Positions 17,879 through 26,745 of a stretch of 64,000 nucleotides of DNA are shown here, piece by piece. Origin of the DNA: Pseudomonas brassicacearum subsp. neoaurantiaca (GTDB lineage Bacteria > Pseudomonadota > Gammaproteobacteria > Pseudomonadales > Pseudomonadaceae). A model generated the notes under the pieces. That model had not been told where the DNA came from. It did not search any database and worked only from the letters and a program-made list of their open reading frames with translations. The stretch is from contig NZ_VDLV01000003.1 in assembly GCF_013608025.1 (NCBI RefSeq), positions 186,001 to 250,000 of the forward strand, read 5' to 3'. The translations under genes were made by a program, and so were the position numbers. The first letter of the stretch is position 1. Each line of letters starts with the position of its first letter.

Positions 17879-18211
17879 TTGTCGAGAACCAAGCAGATGT
17901 TCAATTGTGATTGTGCGCGAGACCGCCAGATGGCTGAGGAACACCAGGGCGCCTTACAAGGCTTGCCTCCAGAAGTCGTTCGGGCTCAGCACGTCGACTG
18001 GTCGGTCGGTGTCGACGCATTCCTTTTCGGCGCCGCGAGAGTGGGCGCGCGCTATGTCGCGCTTGTCTTCAGCGACCAGTCGGGAGTGTCGAAAAACGGT
18101 ATGACAATCGCGACACCTCCCGTGCGGTGCATCGCCGAGAAAGACGGCTTCAAGCTGGTTCGCAGTGTCGGAGGAGATCACTACGTGATCACAAGCGAGC
18201 ACGATTGTTGA
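17879..18211 (+). CDS. Hypothetical protein
   Basis: A frame of up to 110 codons; internal starts at MFNC and MAEEH are possible. The second half reads like a folded beta-rich domain (ARYVALVFSDQSGVSKNGM, then DGFKLVRSVGGDHYVITSE). I do not recognise the family and see no signal peptide or membrane segment. It is divergent from the Xre-type gene, so the two may share a promoter region. Confidence 0.45.
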   Translation: MSRTKQMFNCDCARDRQMAEEHQGALQGLPPEVVRAQHVDWSVGVDAFLFGAARVGARYVALVFSDQSGVSKNGMTIATPPVRCIAEKDGFKLVRSVGGDHYVITSEHDC

Positions 18212-18376
18212 AAGCCTTAAGGCTCCGACTGTCTTTCAGCCCCATTGGGAGACGAAAGGACAATAACCCCAACTTCGTTTTCAAACGTGTACGGCATGAA
18301 CGACGCCACTAGGAGGGGTTTGATGGGTATTCAGATAGCCGCGCCTTCCGAAAACCGAAGCGCTTAAGGATGAAAA

Positions 18377-18874
18377 ATGGCTGACCTCGAAAAAATAACC
18401 GTGACGATCAAAAATTATGACATTCAAGCGCAAGGCGATCTTGATGCTCTTTACGGTCGAGTGAGACTTGAAGATGAAAAAGGAGAAACATTCTATTTCA
18501 AACAGGTGGTCGTTCCGAAATACCTAAAAATTCATGGTGCGATGGCGACCGAAACTCCACGAACCTGGTATTTCAAGAGAATCTCCAAAAAGACCATTGT
18601 GGTGCTGGCTTTTGAAAACAAAAATGGAAAAGCTGAATACGATCTGGATGACATCCGATTGATCGCTAGATCGACAATATTGAAAGGCGTGGTGTTCTCG
18701 CTCGGCTCCATCCCAGCGGCCATTATTGCAGCTACGGCCACATTTGGGCTTGGGTTAGTGATCATGCCTATGGGCCTCTGGTACGGCTACAGGAACATTT
18801 TCAAGCTTCCAGCGATGCTGAGTCGCAAGACACTCCTTAACGATTTTGCGCAGCACGGAATCAAAGTTCGTTAA
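18377..18874 (+). CDS. Hypothetical protein with two membrane segments
   Basis: A 165-residue protein with AAGGAT before the ATG. The first 100 residues are soluble and beta-rich. The C-terminal third has two hydrophobic stretches (GVVFSLGSIPAAIIAATATF and GLGLVIMPMGLWYGY) ending in a basic tail. The codon use is visibly more AT-rich than that of the catabolic genes, a sign of transfer. No family is recognised. It sits among defence modules, where small membrane proteins often act as effectors, but nothing here proves that. Confidence 0.6.
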   Translation: MADLEKITVTIKNYDIQAQGDLDALYGRVRLEDEKGETFYFKQVVVPKYLKIHGAMATETPRTWYFKRISKKTIVVLAFENKNGKAEYDLDDIRLIARSTILKGVVFSLGSIPAAIIAATATFGLGLVIMPMGLWYGYRNIFKLPAMLSRKTLLNDFAQHGIKVR

Positions 18875-19075
18875 TTTCCGCAAGTGTCGTTTGGATATGC
18901 GTTTCGGCTGCGGTAGTCGAGAGGCCGCAACTTATGAAGCTGACCTCCCTGTCTCCCGTCCGACCTTCGCTTGTGTGGCGTAGCTGGGCTTGCAATCCAT
19001 GGATAAAGCTAACGGACAACTGCGCAGCACCCACTCAACTAACCATGAGTACTTACGTGCTCTCAGGGCGTCGTA

Positions 19076-19462
19076 ATGAGTGATATCTGGTTACGAGAAC
19101 GAGAACGAAGGAAGGCGCTATGGCAGCTCGCTGAACTGGTACCAGGCGATCAAAGCGCACGAACGATCCTGGAACGATTGGATGAGCTTGAACGACTTGA
19201 TCATGAAGTTCCATTGAGCCCCTGCCATCTTGACCACGCTGAACTGGTTCGGCTGCCTAGGGAGGCTCATCCCGTAGGGTGCTGGATTATCCGGGAGGCA
19301 GATATCCCAGAACCTTGGAGATCCCGCTTCGCGGTGGCTCTGGGGCCAGCAGGTCGCGTGGAGGCAGGATTCTACTGGCATGACTGGACTGATTTTCTAG
19401 AGGCTTGGGAGCGCGACGACGCGCACGTGGAACAACATCGATTGGCACTCGATGACGAGTAA
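19076..19462 (+). CDS. Hypothetical protein, first of an overlapping pair
   Basis: A 128-residue soluble acidic protein, helical at the start (RERERRKALWQLAEL) and mixed later (VGCWIIREADIPEPWRSRF, then a WHDWTDFLEAWERD helix). No family is recognised. Its last codons overlap the next gene by 11 bp, so the two are translated together and probably work together. Confidence 0.55.
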   Translation: MSDIWLRERERRKALWQLAELVPGDQSARTILERLDELERLDHEVPLSPCHLDHAELVRLPREAHPVGCWIIREADIPEPWRSRFAVALGPAGRVEAGFYWHDWTDFLEAWERDDAHVEQHRLALDDE

Positions 19463-20015
19463 CAGCAATTTCCCGAATGCCCGCGATATTACTCCAGTGG
19501 ATCAGAGTGGCATCTTGAACGTGGGAAGCAGGGAATTAGTCCGCAGGAGGAGAATGATGGAGCAGCACGTAAGAACGCTGGGCCGTGACAACCTGTCAGA
19601 ACTCGGATCTGTTGAACGACTAGTAGCGTCAATCGGGCCAGCGGCGTTCGAGGCCGATGTACGTTTTTTATCGAGCCTGCACACCGTCGATACCGAGTCA
19701 GCTATCCAATCGATCAGCCGCCTCACCCATCCCTCCCTAATCGGGATGAGCGAGACACCCTTCCGAATTTTCCAACGGCTGTGTGACGAACTAGTGTTAC
19801 GAGCGCCGGCGTTGCTTCAGCGCCCAAGTTACCGGTGCAGAAATGGTGATACTACTGCAGTCCCTTTCGAGCTCTGGTTGGCTATCGTCCGGCATGCTAG
19901 AGAGAATTTTGACCCAGCAGGGTTGGATGCGGATTTTTTGGTCGCGAGGATGCGGGAGGGACGTTCGAGCAAGGAGGCCTTCGATGCCCTTATTGCTTCG
20001 AAGCGCCCCAAGTAG
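19452..20015 (+). CDS. Hypothetical protein, second of an overlapping pair
   Basis: A 187-residue soluble protein, mainly helical. The ATG lies inside the last codons of the previous gene. The N-terminal 20 residues look disordered; then come basic and amphipathic helices (RRRRMMEQHVRTLG, FELWLAIVRHARENFD). The family is unknown. Its end faces the TIR gene in convergent orientation. Confidence 0.55.
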   Translation: MTSNSNFPNARDITPVDQSGILNVGSRELVRRRRMMEQHVRTLGRDNLSELGSVERLVASIGPAAFEADVRFLSSLHTVDTESAIQSISRLTHPSLIGMSETPFRIFQRLCDELVLRAPALLQRPSYRCRNGDTTAVPFELWLAIVRHARENFDPAGLDADFLVARMREGRSSKEAFDALIASKRPK

Positions 20016-20102
20016 TGGCAGACATTGACTCCAGGCGATAAGCACCCGATGCGCGTCTCGCCTCCACTCCATCACGAAGTCCCTGTGGTTGATCAGGAAA
20101 GC

Positions 20103-21071
20103 TTATCTCTCGCGTTGCAATGGCGTGATGACGATTCCCCAGAGCGCCTCCGCAGCACCTTCTTGAGACAGCTTCTGGTCGTGTCCGGAAAAGTGGGACA
20201 TGCCCAGAGTTTTCAAGTACAGGGTCTGATCATCAGCGTTTACCGAAAGTGACTCGTTATAGCTGTTGCCCGCGAACGAATCGCCTTGACTGTAATAAAT
20301 CCCGGCACCCAGCTGACCTCCCGTAAACACCGTCCCCCTAGCAACGTCCCGTCCGTCCTTGTAGATGACCGCAGAAAAGCGATTGGCGTCGATTCTACGA
20401 TAAACACCTTCATAGCCAGGATTACGAGCTTGAAGCTCTTGCAGGGAGTTCTCGAAGTAGCGAGCGATGTATTCGAAGGTGTCCAGCAAGAACTGATCTT
20501 TGTCCCGCTGGGTGAAGCTCTTGGCAACTCTAAGGTTACTTGACCGGGGGCCAGTGGCCGGTAGCGGGGAGGGCGGCTGTGGAATAGCTGGCGCCGAGCG
20601 CGCGATTTGCGATGCAGGAATGGGCACATCCTTGCGGCATCGTTCTACAGCTTTGCGTACTGCCTGCGCTACTTGCAGGAAAGCTACATCGCGGTCAGGC
20701 CACAGGGTGACGGGTTTACCATCCTCAGGCGTGGCAAGCAGCTTACCGAACGGAGCATGATGCCAATCACACGCGCGCAAAATCACAGGGATGACGATCG
20801 CTTCCTTCGCGGCGTGGCGCTCCATGGCGCGAGCCATCTCGATGTTGTAGCAATAATCAGAGGCGATGAAGTCGGGGCTGACCAAGAGAAGGATGATTTC
20901 GTCGCTGTTGATGTGGTCGTCGATGGCTGCATCGATTTCTTGACCAGCGCCGATCCTGCGGTCATGCCAAGTGTCGATAACGCCCTGGCGCTTGAGCATC
21001 GATAGCTGCTTTTCCAGCTGATCACGAAGCGCCTCATCGGCATGGCAGTATGAAAAAAATACGCTTGGCAA
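20103..21071 (-). CDS. TIR-domain protein with unknown C-terminal domain
   Basis: A 322-residue protein starting at TTG with GGAG eight bases upstream. Residues 1-140 are a TIR domain: VFFSYCHAD (box 1), TWHDRRIGAGQEID, LLLVSPDFIASDYCYNIE (E78 as likely catalytic Glu), then a PVILR strand. A Pro-rich linker (about 160-180) leads to a C-terminal domain of about 130 residues with a YEGVYRRIDANRFSAVIY and GGQLGAGIYYSQG beta pattern that I do not recognise. Bacterial TIR domains often hydrolyse NAD+ on phage infection (Thoeris and related systems). No ThsA or STING-like partner is next to it, so it may sense and kill in one chain. Confidence 0.8.
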   Translation of the reverse strand: MPSVFFSYCHADEALRDQLEKQLSMLKRQGVIDTWHDRRIGAGQEIDAAIDDHINSDEIILLLVSPDFIASDYCYNIEMARAMERHAAKEAIVIPVILRACDWHHAPFGKLLATPEDGKPVTLWPDRDVAFLQVAQAVRKAVERCRKDVPIPASQIARSAPAIPQPPSPLPATGPRSSNLRVAKSFTQRDKDQFLLDTFEYIARYFENSLQELQARNPGYEGVYRRIDANRFSAVIYKDGRDVARGTVFTGGQLGAGIYYSQGDSFAGNSYNESLSVNADDQTLYLKTLGMSHFSGHDQKLSQEGAAEALWGIVITPLQRER

Positions 21072-21236
21072 GATCGGCGCTCCATGGATTGGTGACGGCT
21101 TAGATCTTAGGGGCTGTCCGATGCCGAAGTACAGGCCTTAACTTTCCCGTGTAGGGCAACGTGCAGCGTGTCGTGCGATTCATAAAGCGCAAATTGTCAT
21201 AGCTCTGGTAATCGATATATTGGGAGCGATTCTTAG

Positions 21237-21398
21237 TCACGTCGGTGCGTTAGCTTCGAGTAGCGCTTCTTTTAGAGCTGCGAGAGCGCACTCCAAACGG
21301 CGATCTTCCCGAGGGTTGCCGCTTACAGGCTTGTGCGATTGACGGTGATGTAACAGGGCCTCTAGGTCGTTTTGGTTAAGGTCGAATTCGATTTGCAT
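21237..21398 (-). CDS. Small conserved-looking hypothetical protein (53 aa)
   Basis: Translation starts MQIEFDLNQNDLEALLHHRQ and ends LLEANAPT, a charged helical peptide with the segment GNPREDRRLECALAALKEAL. AGAGAG lies about ten bases before the ATG. The regular amphipathic pattern and good start region suggest a real gene. It is divergent from the amber-interrupted frame at 21445, only 46 bp away. No function is known to me. Confidence 0.5.
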   Translation of the reverse strand: MQIEFDLNQNDLEALLHHRQSHKPVSGNPREDRRLECALAALKEALLEANAPT

Positions 21399-21444
21399 CA
21401 GCTTGCTCTCTGTAAGTGAAGGGCGACGGGTTGAAAGCTAGGCA

Positions 21445-21822
21445 GTGCCCGAGGAAATTAAAGAGGTTAGCGTGCAGGATGAGGTAGCGAATCTGCTTTG
21501 GGAACAGTCGTGGCAGGTCTTCGGAGAATCTCTGAGCAAGGTATTAAGTGAGGCCTTTTGCTAGCTCAAGCGCAGCGCCGGCTACGATGAGATGCAGCGC
21601 TTGTACCCGAGCGCGGTAGGTGACGAGGCTTTTCAAGCTTTGAGACAAGCGCTAATCCAGCAGTGGCCCAAGGGCAATGGTGAGAGCTCGCACGCTTATG
21701 TTGAATTGCATGGTCGCCTCAAAGAGCACGTTGAGCAGTACTTACTTCGCCGCCTCGTTCTAGGTAATCAGGTCGCACCGGCGCTCCGAGATGCGCTGTT
21801 TGCTGCTGATTTGGGCGTGTGA
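21445..21822 (+). pseudogene. Hypothetical gene interrupted by an in-frame amber codon
   Basis: From a GTG at 21445 the frame runs 126 codons to 21822 but meets TAG at 21562-21564 (codon 40). The residues before (EVANLLWEQSWQVFGESL) and after (YDEMQRLYPSAVGDEAFQAL) look like one helical protein. A 76-codon remainder from the ATG at 21592 could still be made. The family is not recognised. It is most simply a decayed gene. Confidence 0.45.
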
Positions 21823-21840
21823 GGCTGAAACATTCGCTCA

Positions 21841-22158
21841 TTACTTAGCAATGACAGTCCACAGCTGGTTAATCTTCGTCGTATAGCTCTGGCTCATCAG
21901 TTCTCTGCGCATCGCCCAACCAGGCGCGGCAGGCACGCTGGCTAAACGCAGCACTCCCTGTCCCCAGCGAATATTGATCTCATCCAGGACACGCATCACT
22001 TTGTCCGCAATTACAGGCTGCGAATGCGCAAAGAGGTCATCAGTGAATTCGCTAGGCTGTCGCAGATCCATCAGCAAAACCTCGGCTTTGCTGTATTTGT
22101 AGCCCGATCGGGAGAGGTGATTGACCGCTTCGGTCGCAGCCTTCGTCGTCAGCCTCAC
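21841..22158 (-). pseudogene. umuC-like 3' fragment (Y-family polymerase C-terminus)
   Basis: About 105 codons match the C-terminal region of UmuC-type polymerase V subunits: SGYKYSKAEVLLMDLRQPSE, FTDDLFA, KVMRVLDEINIRWGQG, and the hallmark WAMRRELMSQSYTT close to the end. The catalytic palm and finger domains are absent; upstream the frame loses similarity within about ten codons. It is therefore a truncated remnant of an SOS mutagenesis gene, and it marks a recombination seam between the defence and catabolic parts. Confidence 0.75.
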
Positions 22159-22583
22159 GTCGTTGATCGGATATTCGCGCGAGCTTGGATGCTGCCGCCG
22201 TTGGCCTACGCGAAGCGTCGCAGCCCCTGTGAATCAGTCCTGCTGATGCGTTGCCCATCACCGTGATTTCTGCAGGCTTGCGGATCGCTTTACCTCCCTT
22301 GCTCCGGTTCGCCTTGTTCATCCTTCAAGCGAGGTCGCTCTGGTTCACGATTACGCTTTTCGAACTGATCAGCGCCGCAAACGATATAGGTTCAGAGACC
22401 TTCCAATACATGATGATCGTTGGGGACGGGGTTTAGCTGGTTGAACGGTAATCGTCGTCTCGTTATGCGGACAGAGCAGCGAGAGTGCCGCTCAGCCAAG
22501 GCCTGAAAGGACACCTAGACCTTCGCTGTTCATCAATACTCGCCTCTCAGAGCGATAGCCCTGGAGGCGGTTCGTTGGGGGCG
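22159..22583. other. Gap without a supported gene
   Basis: These 425 bp lie between the umuC fragment and the hydrolase gene. Short frames (for example 22251-22436 plus) show no motif. It is probably decayed sequence at a junction. Confidence 0.4.
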
Positions 22584-23456
22584 CTATTTCGCGCCGTACA
22601 CTTTGGCAGCAAAACTCGCAATCGAGTCCGCCATTTCCCGGGGACGCTCAGGAGCCATGGCATGACCTGAGCCTGCAATGGTTTTGTGTTCTACCCGTTC
22701 ACCTAGCATACCTTTCAGGATGTTGGGGATTACTACGGCATCGCTTTCGCCTTGAAGGTCAAGGATGGGCACAGTATCGCCCGCCGACCAGTAGCTCTCT
22801 ATCGGAGTCGTGTCCCGTGCATGATCTTGCGCCTTATGAGTGGCTTCGTACCACCCGGTCAGCCAAGGGCGAGGGTCGTTGCCTGGTGCGAAGAATGCCT
22901 CACGGAGGTAGCTGATTCGTTGTGCCTCTGGCAGTGAATAGTTACCAGCGCCTTTGATGGCTTCGATCATCCTGCCATAGGGCTTTTCTGACGAACCTGG
23001 TGGCAGTTTACCGATCGATGCTGCTGCCAAGACAACGCCCTTAACCAGATCTGGGCGGTCTACTGCTAGTACGCGAGCGGGCATGCTGCCCCACGCGTGG
23101 CCTACAACCACTGCCGCGCCCGTGTGCTCTTTATCCATGATCAACGCCACATCCGACGCAAAGTCGTGAAGCGTCGGCGTGTCCATGGGCGCCCGGCTAC
23201 CGTTCACGCCGCGCGGCTCTGGGCGAATCACACGATACCCGTCTGCAGCAAGATATCTCGCCACCTCATCGTAGTCATGAGCTCCACGTCCCTTGGAAGG
23301 CAAGATCACGATGGATTTGCCGTCACCCTGAACGAGAGCTTCGATTTGCACATCACCTTTTTTGGCAGTGACGACCTGCACAGCGTCGGACGCTGCGGCC
23401 CAGCAACTGAATAGTGCTGCAAGCATTGCAGGGGCAAGATAAGTCAAATAGCGCAT
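22584..23456 (-). CDS. Secreted alpha/beta-hydrolase-fold protein lacking the nucleophile Ser
   Basis: A 290-residue protein from the ATG at 23456; an upstream start at 23561 would bury the signal peptide. Residues 1-23 are a Sec signal (LTYLAPAMLAALFSCWAAAS). The fold is an alpha/beta hydrolase with the elbow VVGHAWGS (118-124): the nucleophile position is Ala121 instead of Ser or Asp. The acid (DLQGESDAV) and the His (GSGHAMAPE) are kept. It is a close paralogue of the gene at 35208. Probably periplasmic. Either catalysis does not use a covalent nucleophile or the protein binds rather than cleaves. It is divergent from the MFS gene. Confidence 0.8.
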   Translation of the reverse strand: MRYLTYLAPAMLAALFSCWAAASDAVQVVTAKKGDVQIEALVQGDGKSIVILPSKGRGAHDYDEVARYLAADGYRVIRPEPRGVNGSRAPMDTPTLHDFASDVALIMDKEHTGAAVVVGHAWGSMPARVLAVDRPDLVKGVVLAAASIGKLPPGSSEKPYGRMIEAIKGAGNYSLPEAQRISYLREAFFAPGNDPRPWLTGWYEATHKAQDHARDTTPIESYWSAGDTVPILDLQGESDAVVIPNILKGMLGERVEHKTIAGSGHAMAPERPREMADSIASFAAKVYGAK

Positions 23457-23697
23457 GTACACCTCTTGTTTTTTTAGCTGGGCTCGAAGCGGCCAGCAAT
23501 GCGAGGTTATTGATATGCGAGAAAACATCAAATGCCTTGTTGACATAGAAAGCCATGTCATTGCGGCATAGTCGTCTAGCGGCGCGACTCATGCTCAGAT
23601 GTTATGAGTTGCTATGGCGCAAAGGTGTTGGCGAGCACGTACCGATCTCCTATAGCCTGAAATATCTCTAATACAAAAATAAAGGGTAGTTGTCAGT

Positions 23698-25023
23698 ATG
23701 GTAACGTCTGAAAACTTGTTGAGTAATGAGGCCGCAGAAGCTAGTGCGTGTCGAAAGGCTGCAATTCGGCTAGTGCCATTGTTAGCGATTGCGTATTTTT
23801 TTAACTATCTTGACAGAACTAACGTGGGTTTTGCTTCGTTGACAATGAACGAAGACCTGGGGCTAACAGCCTCTCAATTCGGTTTCGCTGCTGGTATCTT
23901 TTATATAGGGTACTGCTTATTTGAAGTTCCGAGCAATCTAGCACTTTATCGTTTCGGTGCTCGACGCTGGTTGGCCAGGATAATGATCACTTGGGGATTG
24001 TTCTCAGCTGCTACTGCTCTGGCTCAAGGCGCAACCAGTTATGCCGTGATCCGGTTGTTTGCTGGTATTGCTGAGGCTGGTTTCTTTCCAGGTGTCATTT
24101 TCTTCCTTTCGCTGTGGTTTCCTGCTCGTTACCGAACCCGTGTAATGGCGTGGTTCCTTTTCGCCATCCCTGTGTCATCAGTTTTAGGTGGGCCTTTGTC
24201 CGCCGCTATGCTGGGAATGGATGGTCTGTTTGGTTTTGCGGGATGGCAGTGGCTGCTAGTCCTTCAAGGCCTTCCAGCTTGTTTCCTCGGAATTCTGTGT
24301 TTGAAAGTCCTTGCGGATAAACCTGCTGACGCGTCCTGGCTCACAGCTCAGGAGCGTTTGGCTTTGCAGTCTGCGATTGACGCTGAGCACGAAGCAAAAG
24401 AGTCACATAGCTTCCGTCAGTCTATAAAGGACGCTCGGGTGTGGCTGCTGGCTGCAATCCTGTTTAGCTACATCATTGGTATTCTGGGTATTGGCGTCTG
24501 GTTGCCTCAGATTCTCAAGTCTCATGACCTGACCACCACTCAAATTGGATGGGTTTCTGCAATACCGTATCTCATCGCCAGTGTGGCGATGCTGATTTGG
24601 GCGAAAGTACTGGCACGTAAGCGGCGATACATGCTGCATCTGGCTATTACTTGTGCCACAGGAGCTGCGGGCTTTATATTTTCCGTGATCTATAGCGACT
24701 TCATGCTGGCTATGGTTGGTTTGACCGTTGCGCTTATCGGATTGAGTTCTGTACGAACGTGTTTCTATAGTATCCCTAGTACATTTCTGAGTAAGCAGGC
24801 GGCAGCAGGCGGGATTGCATTTATCAATGCAGTGGGTAGTTTGGGCGGACTAGTAGGGCCTTACGCGGTAGGGTTGCTCAAAGACTATACTCAGTCTTTT
24901 AATTCGGGGTTGATTGCAATGGCTGGTATGCTTTGTCTGGCTACTTTGCTGACATTGGTGTTGATGGTTGTTGTCAAAAATACGAATGCTGGTAAAACTC
25001 AAGCGCAGGGAGTGACCGCTTAA
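23698..25023 (+). CDS. MFS transporter, anion:cation symporter (ACS) family
   Basis: A 441-residue protein with about 12 membrane segments. The first helix segment AYFFNYLDRTNVGFASLTM is the ACS signature also seen in phthalate, tartrate and glucarate permeases, followed by a FEVPSNLALYRFGARRW loop. It should import an organic anion with protons across the inner membrane. Its stop overlaps the end of the convergent iclR-type gene by 4 bp. The surrounding catabolic genes suggest the substrate is the acid degraded here. Confidence 0.85.
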   Translation: MVTSENLLSNEAAEASACRKAAIRLVPLLAIAYFFNYLDRTNVGFASLTMNEDLGLTASQFGFAAGIFYIGYCLFEVPSNLALYRFGARRWLARIMITWGLFSAATALAQGATSYAVIRLFAGIAEAGFFPGVIFFLSLWFPARYRTRVMAWFLFAIPVSSVLGGPLSAAMLGMDGLFGFAGWQWLLVLQGLPACFLGILCLKVLADKPADASWLTAQERLALQSAIDAEHEAKESHSFRQSIKDARVWLLAAILFSYIIGILGIGVWLPQILKSHDLTTTQIGWVSAIPYLIASVAMLIWAKVLARKRRYMLHLAITCATGAAGFIFSVIYSDFMLAMVGLTVALIGLSSVRTCFYSIPSTFLSKQAAAGGIAFINAVGSLGGLVGPYAVGLLKDYTQSFNSGLIAMAGMLCLATLLTLVLMVVVKNTNAGKTQAQGVTA

Positions 25024-25817
25024 AGTTCGATGGCGGATATCGATGCAGTGCGAATTTTATCGGCGAGCTTTAATAGATTGTCGGAATACAACCTCACTAC
25101 ATCTTCGATCCTATCTGGCGTCGACAGGCTGATATTCAGCACGTGATCATTGCAGGTATGAATGTTAAGGGGTGTCGATATCGCCACGACTTCTGCCTGC
25201 CATGACGCTGCACAAAATCCGACCTGTCGGACACTTTCAATGCCGCTCAATATTTCTGACTCAAGAGTGAACCATCGTGACTCGCAGCGTCGCGATTTGA
25301 ATACATCCATCAATGGCTGTCTCTTCTCTTCAGAAAGGGTTGCCAAATAGGCTCGGCCTAAGGAGGTGAACTCCATGGGCACACGCTGGCCCGACAAGAC
25401 CGTGCGGGGAGTGTGTTTACGACTTAATCGAATGGACTCCAAATAGATCATCTCGTCTCGGTCAGCGGCTGCCAAGCCCACGTTGACCTTCAATTCCGAT
25501 GCCGCTTCCTTCATCAGTGGAGCGGCTATTTGCAGCAACGAGCTGCTGTTGTACATCGCGTGGCCAAAGCACAGCGCCGCCGGCGCAAGTCTGTATGCAC
25601 TTCGTTGTCCGTCATATACGAGCATGCCGCTGTGGATCAGCGTCTGCGTGAGGCGACTGACTGTGGATTTCGATAGTCCCGTACGCTCGCTGATATCCCC
25701 ATTCCCCAAGTATTCGGTGCCCGCTCGGAATGCCCTGAGTATCTCTAGGCCTCTCTCCAGTGACCTGTTGAGAGTGGCTTTGCCGGAGCCTGGCGTGTCT
25801 GCAACGTTACGAGACAT
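25020..25817 (-). CDS. IclR-family transcriptional regulator
   Basis: A protein of about 265 residues. The N-terminal winged helix is LNRSLERGLEILRAF with the recognition region GDISERTGLSKSTVSRLTQT. The IclR ligand-binding domain follows (RLAPAALCFGHAM, then EMIYLESIRL and LGRAYLATL). The ATG at 25817 is preferred because AGGGTGG lies five bases upstream; a GTG at 25826 is possible. Its ribosome-binding site lies inside a palindrome that recurs before the ABC transporter operon, so it probably represses itself and controls the divergent crotonase operon and the genes after 28.9 kb. Confidence 0.9.
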   Translation of the reverse strand: MSRNVADTPGSGKATLNRSLERGLEILRAFRAGTEYLGNGDISERTGLSKSTVSRLTQTLIHSGMLVYDGQRSAYRLAPAALCFGHAMYNSSSLLQIAAPLMKEAASELKVNVGLAAADRDEMIYLESIRLSRKHTPRTVLSGQRVPMEFTSLGRAYLATLSEEKRQPLMDVFKSRRCESRWFTLESEILSGIESVRQVGFCAASWQAEVVAISTPLNIHTCNDHVLNISLSTPDRIEDVVRLYSDNLLKLADKIRTASISAIEL

Positions 25818-25818
25818 C

Positions 25819-25838
25819 TGTTCCACCCTGTGGAATAG
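25819..25838. promoter_or_regulatory. IclR-type operator over the iclR ribosome-binding site
   Basis: TGTTCCA-CCCTG-TGGAATA is an imperfect palindrome with the same arms and 5-nt spacing as the site at 28845. It covers the ribosome-binding site of the regulator gene and lies between the two divergent genes. Repression by the IclR protein is inferred. Confidence 0.6.
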
Positions 25839-25935
25839 CTGGATTGTTAAACACTGGCCTCTCCATAGACTGGGGTCAAGTGTGAGGTAGCCGAAGGAGC
25901 TTCACACATTGCCTACAACAAGAGAGAAAATCGCC

Positions 25936-26745
25936 ATGACGATGTTGCAAAGTGTTACCTCGCCCATCGAAATGTCCGTCGATGCTGACGGCATTGCCAT
26001 CCTGACCCTTAATCGCCCAGAAGCTCGCAACGCTATTAGCGACGAGATGCGCACCCTGTTGATTGAGCGCCTCGAAGAAGTCGCAGCGAACAGCGAGATC
26101 CGTGCGCTGGTCATCACCGGTGCAGGCAAAGGCTTCTGTGCTGGCGGCGACATCAAGGGCATGGAGAAGCGGATGAGCGCACCTGCTGGCGAGGTGGCGT
26201 TCAATGGTTGGCGGCGTCAGCAGCGCGTCCACCATGCGGTTTCCTTGTTGATGAACCTACCCAAACCCACCATTGCTGCGGTCAATGGAGCTGCGACTGG
26301 CTTGGGGTGCGACATGGCGCTCAGTTGCGACTTCGTTTTTTCATCGCAACAGGCCACTTTCGCGATGAGCTACATCGCTCGCGGTCTGATCCCTGACGGT
26401 GGTGGCCTCTACGTCCTGCCACGTCGTGTGGGGCTTACCAAGGCCAAGGAGCTCATCTTCACTGGGCGCAAGGTTGAAGCCGAGGAGGGGCTTGCGATCG
26501 GGATGGTCGATCGAGTGGTCGCTCACGACAATCTTTTGCCAGAGGCGGCAAGTTGGGCGAAGGAACTCTCCAAGGGGTCAGCGACCGCTCTAGGGTTGAG
26601 TAAGTCGATTCTCAACAACACCTTTGAGCTGACCCAAGCTCAGGTTCTGGCAATGGGTAGCCAGGCGCAGGGTATTTGCTACACCTCGTCTGAGCATCAG
26701 ACATCTGTCGCTGCGTTCCTGGCCACTAAAGCGAAGAAGGTATGA
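25936..26745 (+). CDS. Enoyl-CoA hydratase/isomerase (crotonase) family enzyme
   Basis: A 269-residue protein; the ATG at 25936 has GAGAG upstream and replaces a longer frame from 25909. Crotonase marks: ILTLNRPEARNA, the oxyanion-hole segment GKGFCAGGDIKGM, AAVNGAATGLGCDMAL and LIPDGGGLYVLPRRVG with the acidic residue of the active site. It hydrates or isomerises an unsaturated acyl-CoA. It overlaps the acyl-CoA ligase gene by 4 bp (ATGA), so the two form one translation unit: the ligase makes the CoA ester and this enzyme acts on it. Confidence 0.9.
   Translation: MTMLQSVTSPIEMSVDADGIAILTLNRPEARNAISDEMRTLLIERLEEVAANSEIRALVITGAGKGFCAGGDIKGMEKRMSAPAGEVAFNGWRRQQRVHHAVSLLMNLPKPTIAAVNGAATGLGCDMALSCDFVFSSQQATFAMSYIARGLIPDGGGLYVLPRRVGLTKAKELIFTGRKVEAEEGLAIGMVDRVVAHDNLLPEAASWAKELSKGSATALGLSKSILNNTFELTQAQVLAMGSQAQGICYTSSEHQTSVAAFLATKAKKV

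Noticed and set aside
21562..21564. Amber codon as a recoded (pyrrolysine or selenocysteine-like) residue
   Set aside because: Pseudomonas has no pyrrolysine system, selenocysteine uses TGA, and the gene lies among other decayed genes; a simple nonsense mutation is enough.
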